A program made the position numbers and the translations under genes. 64,000 nt of DNA from Patellaria atrata CBS 101060 (taxonomy: Eukaryota; Ascomycota; Dothideomycetes; Patellariales; Patellariaceae). Below, piece after piece: positions 56,008 through 64,000 of this stretch (position 1 is the first letter of the stretch; the number at the start of each line of letters is the position of its first letter). Where the stretch lies: contig MU006089.1 of the NCBI GenBank assembly GCA_010093705.1, positions 1,909,561 through 1,973,560 of the forward strand, given 5' to 3'. Below the pieces are notes generated by a model, which saw nothing but the letters and a program-made list of their open reading frames with translations, was not told the origin of the DNA and searched no databases.

Positions 56008-59000
56008 TTATGCTATCTCACCTTGCGATAACCTTTCTTCCATTATCTTCACCAATATCGGGGGAACACCTTCATCTGTTGCCCGGATTGTCAGTCGATA
56101 CATCTGTCAAATGATTAGCATACGGCCTCATAGCAAAAAGTGTGGAGTGAGTACACACCTTTGTCTCGAAATTGGGTTCCAGGCGCAATAAACACCCAAA
56201 TTTGCCCTCAGTGGTATGCAAAACAGTAGCACCAACGATATTCTTCGAATTCGGATCAACTCCATCCAGGATACCCCACTTGAAGCCCTCAACTATCTTC
56301 CTCGTTCCTGCCACGCTCATGGGTCTGCCCATATTCACCAAGCCGAAAACACGCTGGGACTCCCGCGGAGCTCCACCGATCTGTTTCCACCTCTTGAAGA
56401 AATCGTCAGACGACAACTGCGCAGCATCCATATACTTATGCAACACCACCGGAAGTTGAAGCGTCAATGCTTGCAACGCACCGGCTAGATACGTTATACG
56501 TATCGTCGGTGCTTCCCAGAATATCGATCTCATCTCGAACATAATCATCTGCTGTGTCTGCTGGTCCGGCGGGATACTCGATTCGGGTAAGCTCTTGATA
56601 TCCGACTTGAGCTGCGTCACGGAGGGATTATCCAGAGTTGTGGTAAAAGCGTTCATTTGAGATGAACCTTTGTTGGTGAAATAGAGGATGAGACACCCTA
56701 GTTCGCTGCGGTATTCAGATCGTAAACCGATTTGGATTTGTACATCTTCGTAGAGGACACCTTCTGCTCGAAGGAGTAGTCGGTTATAACCAGCCTCCCA
56801 ATCCGGACTGAGATGGGCAGCGCTGGCCAAGTTGGGGGGCTTGAGGACCTTGTTGGTATCGATATTCATATCTAGACCTGCGAGGTCTGCGGAACCGCCT
56901 TGGGCTGTGCCATTTGTTCCATTTGTACCGTTTGTACCGTTAGAGTTCTTGGTGCCATTGTTGTTTTGTGCATTAGCTGGTGTGACGTTGGTGGTAAACG
57001 TCCTCTTGAGACCCGTATTCTGGACGAGATTGAACTCCTTGGGATCCGAGTTTGCGTCTCTTCCACCCACGACCCAGGTGCGCTTATCGCTTGTGCCTGC
57101 ATGTTTCTGATGCAGTCTAGAGAGAAGCGCAGACGCTCGTTCCGGGAAGGGAGGCATTTCGTCACATACCGTTCGGAGTAAATCGTCAGTGGGTAATGTT
57201 GCAAGTGCCAAGTACTCGCATGCTCTCTGTTGTAGCTCCGAGTCCAATGTGTGACTATAGAATTTGAAAACTTCAAGCAATTGGGGCTTGATTTCGGGAA
57301 ATAGATTGACGAATTTGACGAATGACGATAGGAGGATTGCTTTTGTGCTATGTGTGCAGCCTTGCAATTTCCCTCGTAAAGCGAGCAATTGCTCGATTGG
57401 GCTGCATCCTTTGTTATCTGCGATGAGATGGCCAAATTCACCGAGTAAGTATCCCCCAATTTTGACCAAAGTCTCGTGACAATGGTCTGACTTTACATAC
57501 TGTAAGATATTGGTCGCTGCATATACTTGCAATTCGTCGTTGTTCGTTACGATTTGAATGACTCGCTGCCAGACCTCATCACTGACGTGATCGCCAGCCA
57601 TCGCAATCAGCCGAAGTGATATATCAACATACCACTGTACATCTGTGGCGTACTTTTCGGTGAGAATTGCAATTTTGAGTACCATCTCTTCTCTGATAGC
57701 ATAATCGGCCGTCTGTAGATACTTGAGAAGTTCTGAAACGATAGGTTGTGAGTTGGTTGGATCGCACATACTATACAGCAAGTCGAGACCTTGTCGACGC
57801 ACGCTAATATCACGGTCTCTAAGTGAGCCGATGATAATGCTCTGGTGCCGCTTGATAGGATCGAGCGTCTCTGCTCGCGCGGCAAGATGGGTCATCGCTT
57901 CTAGACCAAGGTAACGAACATTTGTTTCTCGCGATTGTATGAATTTACCGAGCCTGGACGAAATCTGTACCATAAGATCGTGTTCTGTATCTAGATGAAT
58001 TGTAAGATTGATCGCCTCGAAAAGAACCGCATTTTGAGCATTATTCTGCTGAACATTCTTCGGCATCTCCATTGCAGAGTCTAGGACTTTTTGGATAGTT
58101 TCTCTAATGAGATTTCGTATATGGGTATCCTCTGTTCTTGTTAGAAGGTAGACGTAGAGTGAAGTTGGAATTAAGACTTACCTGTTGGCGGATAATATTG
58201 TAAGAGTCTCAAGAGCTTCACCTGAATCCACGGACAAGGTACCTTGTAATACAGGTAATCAGGAGGGCATTCGCCTGGAATAGTCACAATGTGATTTAAG
58301 CGTCTAGCAGCTTTGATATAGCTTCCTTTGTACTGATCAGGGTTGTCCTGCACCAGTGCCATAACTAGCGAAGTCACTGAAAGTGCTACACCCAAGTCTG
58401 GGTCGTCCATCAAGGATATTATTCGCTCAGCCCACTCCTGCTGAATAATGCCGGGAAACTTTCGATATAACCGGAGTAATGTTAGAGCCGCCTTCTTCTT
58501 CACGAATGCTTTAGATGTACTTCATCCATATCAGCATAAGTAAAGGGTGAATGAGTGACAGACGTACGGTGAAATAAGTAATCGGTGAACATCCTGACTT
58601 AATGCCTCACCCATTTCTTTCCCTCCGACATTAGCAATTGCATGCAACGCGAGACAGTTATTCAGCTCATTGTGATCTAGAAGATCCTTTCTTATACTAT
58701 TCACGACAAGATGTAAGAGTTCGTGTTCTTCGTGTAGGAACAGTGTGACAGCAAGGTATCCTATTTGCTTCTCTGAGTACTTGCTCGCTGAAATAAGATT
58801 GACAGCCTCGAGGTGGCCGAAATCGACATTCCATCCCAGGATGTATATGTACAAGAGCTGAGAGTATACTCGTAAGCAAAGATGGCCACTTGAAGCACTT
58901 CAGATACGTACCTTGCAGACATATTTCTTTTTCGAGTAGCCATTGAGATTGCCGTCTGAAATAGGAGGTCAGTCAATGAAGCGCATCAAAAGCGGACCAT

Positions 59001-59302
59001 GGTATCACACCTTTGAATTTTTGCCTATTGAGACGAAACTCAGCATCACTTCAAGGATTCAGTAAACATGGCTGCTCACCGTATGTTGGCTAGTTCCTTG
59101 TTTATTCGCTTTTCCTCCAACTCCCTAGCTCTTGCGTTGCGCAAATCTGCAATGAACGATACCAATCCTTATCACAAACATTAGCCTCCATATTCATAAA
59201 TTTTGTCCCCAATGATCTCGTCCTACCACGCATCGTATTCACATTGCCCGAATTGTTCCGGCTGAAGAAGCCACCGCCGCCGCTCCCCGCCGATGAAGCC
59301 AT
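56008..59302 (-). CDS. AP-2 complex subunit alpha (alpha-adaptin)
   Basis: Eight exons: 59302-59227, 59167-59080, 59024-59011 (14 nt), 58955-58912, 58857-58568, 58519-58182, 58131-56159 and 56103-56008, phases consistent, 972 residues. After MASSAGSGGGGFFSRN the adaptin core begins MRGLVSFIADLRNARARELE. It continues GYSKKKYVCKLLYIYILGWN, AVNLISASKYSEKQIGYLAV, NELNNCLALHAIANVGGKEM, MPKNVQQNNAQNAVLFEAIN and ETNVRYLGLEAMTHLAARAE. A linker with four NGT repeats precedes the appendage, which ends YRLTIRATDEGVPPILVKIM. Alpha-adaptin is the large AP-2 subunit that binds PIP2, cargo and accessory proteins at the plasma membrane during endocytosis; in filamentous fungi AP-2 works at the hyphal tip collar (family knowledge). 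Exon 2 and exon 6 use AAG-type acceptors, judged from frame and homology. Divergent from the gene at 59968. Confidence 0.93.
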
Positions 59303-59967
59303 TGTGGAACGGACCTAGTATAATTTGAGGAGCTGGTGGTGAAAACAGTTGTCGTCTTGGAAAGGGGGAGGGTCGAAAAGATGGAACTGCGACTTCGTAA
59401 AAGTTCTTGTTAATGGTAGTGTTGAGGGGTTATGGAGTCGAGCAACTCCTCATCGCGGCATCAGTAGTCTTTCAGGACATGGCAAACGATTTGCTCTGTA
59501 CATGAAGTACAATGCTAACGAGAGGATGACCTAAGCGAAAGGTCGTAAATTGAGTTGGAAAAGGTAAATGACGAAACAATCGAAATATTGCAAAGCGGTC
59601 GAGTCTCCAATGCGGTACAGCTTTTGAAGCTCTCTTCCGTCGTTTCATTAGGGGAACGGCGGGCGGTAACCGGGATCAATTCAGGGCGCGTGCATGTTCG
59701 CTTTCGTTACAGAAGTGGTGGCCTCGGGGAGGGACCCTATGGCGGAACTTTTAAAACGTCAAACTGGCAGGAGCGGGCGGAAGCTTGGGCGAATGAACCC
59801 GCACTCCCAACGCGCAAAGTTTTGGCCCTTCAATCGCGGAACCTTCAGTCCCCACTGACAGCTTGTTCACCGCGCGGGGGATATGGCTTTCAACAACTTC
59901 TAAACGGTCTCTTTGTCTAAAGTACGCAATGTCTTCATCTCCGGTCCACATTTAAGTTTATTTACCG
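59303..59967. promoter_or_regulatory. divergent promoter region of AP-2 alpha and the nucleolar gene
   Basis: 665 bp between the two start codons. No gene supported inside. The two open frames here lack domain-like composition. Confidence 0.45.
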
Positions 59968-61764
59968 ATGCATCGCCTGACCATGCCAGTACCCATAACC
60001 CAAGCGCTTACAGGCCAGCATAGCAACCCAAATACTCCTTCAACCGCCAGAGTACGCGTACATATAACTCCCTTTAATCCCTCACTACAGAAGTACTTCT
60101 TACCACCAAACGTACTTCCTCTAGCCTCAAATATATCCTTTCATACCGTGCAGACTTTTCCCGAAAAGGGTTACGGCTACGTCGAACTTCCAGTCACAGA
60201 GGTCCAGAAGATGAAAAAGAAATTGAATGGTTCTATACTTAAGGGTTCAAAAGTAAGGATAGAGGAAGCAAAGCCAGAGAAGCGTAAAGCTGGCGACGAT
60301 GGAGTAGACGGGGAAGAGACGGCTGGTGCTAGCAAAAAAGCTAGGAAAGCAAAACCAGCAAAGGATGCGCTACCCGGTTATGAACTACCTGAGGGTAGAC
60401 AGGTAAAGAGAGGATGGACAGACCCAAAAGCGCACTCTAGCAGAGAGAAAGAAAGCAAGTCTAAGAAGTCCAGTAGTACTCCATCTCGATACACGAGAGG
60501 TCCAGAATTACTCTTTCGTACGGACCTTCCCCCGAATAAATTGGCGGACGTCGTAGATGCGACGAAAAGCTCGAAATCAAAAGACAAATCCAAAAATCTT
60601 AACTCTAAGAAAGAAAGTCAATTAATCGTCCACGAATTTTCAAAAACTACGAAGCATGCGAGCTTTCTCAAGGAAAACCAGAGAATAAACGATAGCAAGA
60701 CAACGTTCGAGCATGTAGAGGGTAAGGGATGGATGGATAAAGATGGGAACATCGTGGAAGCTGAAGACGACCAACGACGGAGGTCTAAGAGAAAACTACG
60801 TGTGGAGAATCAAACCCAGGAAGAACAGAAGCCTATCAAAGTTATAGAGGGCAAAGTAAAACCAATTTTTAAGACAAATGGTACAGTAAACAAGGAAAGT
60901 GACCGTTCACGTTTAACTGCGGAGGTGAAGTCAGATGAGACAGAGGACGTATTAGACGCAAGTTCAGATGATAGCTCCTCAGTGGTGTCCTCAAGCGATT
61001 CTTCGGACAACAGCTCATCTGCGGGTTCTCCTGATGAAGTCTCCTCGGCTTCGGAGGACGAAAGTTCATCAGATGCAGAGGACGAGAGTTCTTCAGCATC
61101 AGAGGACGAAGACTCCTCGGCTTCGGAAATCGAAAGCGCCACTTTAAAATCGGCCCTAGCGCTACGGCAAGATGGCCCAAATAAACCCGCACTGGTAGTA
61201 ACGATAGAAACGTCTCTGGATGACCAACAAGATGCGGGAGATGGTACTATTCAGAAAGAGGTTCATCCCTTAGAAGCGCTATTTAAGCGACCAAAATTAC
61301 CTGGTGCTGGACGACCAGCTCCTATCAACACCGCCTTCAATTTCTTCGAGCATGAAGCTACAGATCCAGACATTACGGAAAATGCACCGCATACACCCTT
61401 TACAAGACAAGATCTCCATATCAGAGGCCTCCGAAGTGCTGCTCCAACTCCAGACACAGCTGCTATAGGAGGAAAATTTGCTATACCGTGGCGTTATGGC
61501 GGTGATGATGACCAGATTGACGAGGAAGATGAAGAAGACGACTCGTTCCAACCTGACGCCAATGCCACACCACTAGGAAAGAGACAACAGAAGCAGGAAG
61601 TGGACAATGATGATGTAGAGAATGGAGAGGAACAGTCAGAATTTGCCAAGTACTTCTGGGAGAAGAGAGGTGATTTGAACCGAAAGTGGAAGAAACGAAA
61701 ACGAGAGACGGAGAAGGCGAAACGCCAGAGGGAGAATAGGAGAATTGGGAAACGCATTGTCTAA
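59968..61764 (+). CDS. nucleolar RRM-like protein (Nop8/SRP40-like)
   Basis: An uninterrupted frame of 598 residues; Met1 at 59968, with Met6 as an alternative. Residues ~28-100 form an RRM-like fold (ARVRVHITPFNPSLQKYFLP, then YGYVELPVTEVQKMKKKLNG, GSKVRIEEAKPE). Lys-rich segments follow, with PGYELPEGRQVKRGWTDP and GPELLFRTDLPPNKLADV, which I associate with a Pezizomycotina family annotated as SRP40 suppressor-like. A Ser/Glu/Asp repeat tract (about residues 318-390, SSASEDESSSDAEDESSSAS) gives the SRP40 look. The C-terminus is FAKYFWEKRGDLNRKWKKRK plus a basic tail, a nucleolar-targeting composition. Yeast Nop8 is an RRM protein required for 60S assembly; equivalence is plausible but untested. 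It would fit a role in ribosome biogenesis. Confidence 0.65.
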   Translation: MHRLTMPVPITQALTGQHSNPNTPSTARVRVHITPFNPSLQKYFLPPNVLPLASNISFHTVQTFPEKGYGYVELPVTEVQKMKKKLNGSILKGSKVRIEEAKPEKRKAGDDGVDGEETAGASKKARKAKPAKDALPGYELPEGRQVKRGWTDPKAHSSREKESKSKKSSSTPSRYTRGPELLFRTDLPPNKLADVVDATKSSKSKDKSKNLNSKKESQLIVHEFSKTTKHASFLKENQRINDSKTTFEHVEGKGWMDKDGNIVEAEDDQRRRSKRKLRVENQTQEEQKPIKVIEGKVKPIFKTNGTVNKESDRSRLTAEVKSDETEDVLDASSDDSSSVVSSSDSSDNSSSAGSPDEVSSASEDESSSDAEDESSSASEDEDSSASEIESATLKSALALRQDGPNKPALVVTIETSLDDQQDAGDGTIQKEVHPLEALFKRPKLPGAGRPAPINTAFNFFEHEATDPDITENAPHTPFTRQDLHIRGLRSAAPTPDTAAIGGKFAIPWRYGGDDDQIDEEDEEDDSFQPDANATPLGKRQQKQEVDNDDVENGEEQSEFAKYFWEKRGDLNRKWKKRKRETEKAKRQRENRRIGKRIV

Positions 61765-62865
61765 GCATCGTGAGATATGAAGGCGCTATCTCACAGTTGC
61801 TGCATGCATATGTAAGAGAATGTGAGCGCTTAGTTTTCAACTTCATTTCCCTTATTCGAGTCTAGCAAACGTGCTCAGGTGGTACTGTACTCTCGCCTGC
61901 TTTTCGAAAACATGCAACTACCTCAAGTTATGCTACGTTCGTACGTTCGTACGTTCGATATTATTCCTCCGAAAGTGTTGACTGTAGTATTGTGGCGTCC
62001 GATGGGCTATCTTCGAACTTCGGGCTGATCAGCGGCTCGGACCGGGGATGGCCTGCATGCCCTTTGATGGACAAAGCGTTGAAGTCGAGAACAGCGGAGA
62101 GTTGTTCATGCGAGATATTGGAGATCCGGTAATGATTGGTTAACCCCACACTCTTGCTAAGGTGCTAAGGTCGGTATTTGACAAGGCTGCACTTCTTCCT
62201 GCCTCATATTGCATAGCTTGCCCCGATATCAACACCACTATAATATATGAACATGGCGACATGCCCAATAATCTCTACTACAACCCCCCTCCTCAAGCAA
62301 AGCTTGGTCCAGCTAGTCTTCTCTTGTTTCCCTCATGATCTGTCATACAGGATACAACCTGCACTTCTCCGTTCCCTGCGTCCCTTGGTCGTCGACTCCA
62401 GTACTCTGGGTTCGGTCGAGACTTTTATTGCGCAGATGTTCGCTCTTCACTTTCCTATCCTGTCCTATATCCTCCTCAACGGTCAACTAGGGAAGTTACT
62501 ACTGAGTAGTATAGTGTACCGCTTACGGTAGTTCTTTATACGTCAAGGATCATCAAGGCCGCTACTAGAGCGGAGGTGGAAGGTGAGCTGCCCAGGCACA
62601 TGCCTGAACTGGGTCGATCGCACTTTCTCTCAATGACAGTGGTTGGCCAAATCTCAAAGAGAATGTCTTGACCGTTGTAGGAAGGTTCCCCCGTTGACGA
62701 CAACCATGACCGGGACGTATCATTCGTATCATTCTCCCTGTCACTTCCATTCGCGTACAGGGTAAGGTGTAGAGCTCTCTTTCCCTATCCAGATAAATAG
62801 ACCTTCATGCCTCATCTCATAACCCTCTTGACCTCTTCAGCAGTACCATCAAGCTCGCCGTCACC
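61765..62865. other. spacer with an 8-bp tandem repeat
   Basis: No gene. TACGTTCG is repeated three times at 61934-61957 and GTACTGTAC lies at 61882. The final ~70 bases are CT-rich, the probable leader of the carboxypeptidase gene. Confidence 0.5.
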
Positions 62866-64000
62866 ATGAAGGTCCAATTTTTATCAACTCTCTTTGTATC
62901 TCTAGCAGCCGCTGCGGCGGTTCAGAAGAGAACCAACTATGGAGGCTACAAGGTCTTCCGTGTCGCGTACGGCTCGGATTCCTCAAGTGTAGATAACATT
63001 GTTTCATCTTTGTCTCTTCAAACCTGGAAAGCCGCCGCGAAGAACACGGGCCATGTCGACGTCGTGGTCCCCCCTGAGCAACTCGAGGCGTTCGAAGAGG
63101 CTACAGCCGATCTTGAAACCAGCGTGATGCACAAGAACTTGGGAGCTTCCATTGCCCAAGAAGAAGACTTTGGCGTCTATATCGGTATGTATATAGATCA
63201 GATCCAAGGAGTCGAAAAGAAGTTAACCACGTAACTCATATAGCCGGTTCCGCAAACTCAACTTGGTTCAACTCCTACCACTCCTACGCCGACCATCTCA
63301 CATTTCTAAACGACCTCAAGGCTCTCCGGCCTTCAAACTCCGAAATCATCACCGCCGGGACGTCCGTGCAAGGCCGTCCCATCACCGGCATCCACTTCTG
63401 GGGTAGCGGCGGCAAGGGCTCCAAGCCCGCCATCGTCTTCCACTCCACCGTTCACGCGCGCGAATGGATCACAACCATGGTCAACGAATACTTCGCCTAC
63501 ACCCTCCTGAGCGGCTACACCACCGACGCGACGATCAAATCCTACGTCGACAAATACGACTTCTACATCTTCCCCGTCGTGAACCCGGATGGCTTTGTCT
63601 ACACACAAACCAACGACCGCCTCTGGCGCAAGAACCGCCAAACCGTCTCCAGCAGCTCCTGCCTCGGCCGCGACATCAACCGCAACTGGCCCTACAAGTG
63701 GGACGTCCCCGGCGGCTCCTCGACCAGCCCCTGCGCCGAGACCTACCGCGGCCAAGCCGGCGGCGACGCCCCCGAGACAAAGGGCCTCAGCGCGCACGTC
63801 AACGCCCTCGCGAACTCGGCCCAGGGTCTCAAGCTTTTCATCGACTGGCATAGCTACTCGCAGCTCTTCATGACGCCGTACGGGTACTCGTGCAGCGCGC
63901 GCCACCCCAACGACGCCGAGCTCCAGTCTCTGGCCCGCGGTGTGGCGAACGCGTTCGCGGGCCCGTATGGCACGCGCTTCCAGTATGGGCCTATCTGCTC
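62866..64000 (+). CDS. secreted M14 zinc carboxypeptidase (3' partial)
   Basis: Exon 1 62866-63184, a 59-nt intron (GTATGT donor, TAG acceptor), then exon 2 from 63244 to the window end; 358 residues visible. It starts with a signal peptide, MKVQFLSTLFVSLAAAAAVQ, then a propeptide of about 90 residues as in pancreatic-type procarboxypeptidases. The catalytic domain shows the zinc ligands HARE (177-180) and His309 in FIDWHSYSQLFM, and substrate-binding GRDINRNWPYKW (Asn252-Arg253). Cys246 and Cys270 match the conserved disulphide. The downstream Tyr and catalytic Glu lie beyond the window. M14A enzymes remove C-terminal residues from peptides; an extracellular nutritional role is likely. Exon 2 is very GC-rich with C-ending codons, common in highly expressed secreted enzymes. 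Confidence 0.92.

Noticed and set aside
63333-63905. 190-residue minus-strand frame over the carboxypeptidase
   Set aside because: Val/Ala/Gly-rich antisense shadow of C-ending codons in a well-supported M14 domain.
1-64000. tRNA, rRNA, CRISPR or telomere repeats
   Set aside because: No tRNA B-box with matching A-box and stem was found by eye, and there are no spaced direct-repeat arrays or TTAGGG arrays; a covariance-model scan would be decisive.

Overview
The window is nuclear DNA of a filamentous ascomycete (Pezizomycotina). Protein-coding genes are monocistronic, lie on both strands, and carry mostly 47-78 nt introns with GTANGT-type donors and YAG acceptors. Several families are fungal hallmarks: a Whi3-type RRM protein, mS45/Bot1, BimA/Cdc27, a velvet-type domain, DUF6590 proteins and a CAP10/GT90 glycosyltransferase. 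The class cannot be fixed from sequence alone; Leotiomycetes is a guess. Two 100-N assembly gaps are present (13599-13698, 54915-55014). I recognised no LTR, Polinton or other virus-like element, no CRISPR array, and no rRNA or tRNA gene.

Layout. 0-12.2 kb is a conserved housekeeping block: Whi3-like RNA-binding protein (cut by the window start), mitochondrial ribosomal protein mS45, Snd2/TMEM208 (minus), APC/C subunit Cdc27/BimA, an uncertain acidic repeat ORF, and the mRNA-export adaptor Yra1/ALY. 12.8-24.9 kb is an accessory island: a DUF6590 gene (minus), 4 kb of gene-poor DNA, a broken coiled-coil gene (plus), an intact coiled-coil gene (minus) and a second DUF6590 gene (plus). The two DUF6590 genes are old paralogues that share two intron positions. 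Each stands head-to-head with a coiled-coil gene, so the island looks like two inverted copies of one divergent gene pair. This is the best candidate for an undescribed system here.

25.7-31.3 kb holds the DEAD-box helicase Dbp9, a Cys-rich fungal protein and a divergent velvet-domain protein. 36.1-40.6 kb holds a GT90 glycosyltransferase and arginyl-tRNA synthetase, the latter with a likely dual mitochondrial/cytosolic start. 45.2-55.0 kb holds a large disordered protein, a single-pass membrane protein, an NmrA-like oxidoreductase and a very GC-rich F-box-like gene interrupted by a gap. 56.0-64 kb holds the AP-2 alpha-adaptin gene (eight exons), a divergently placed Nop8/SRP40-like nucleolar protein, and an M14 carboxypeptidase cut by the window end. 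Long gene-poor stretches lie at 14.7-18.8, 31.3-36.1 and 40.6-45.2 kb.

Most genes are independent housekeeping functions (translation, ribosome assembly, mRNA export, ER targeting, mitosis, endocytosis). Exon structures were derived by eye from splice signals, frame continuity and family expectation.
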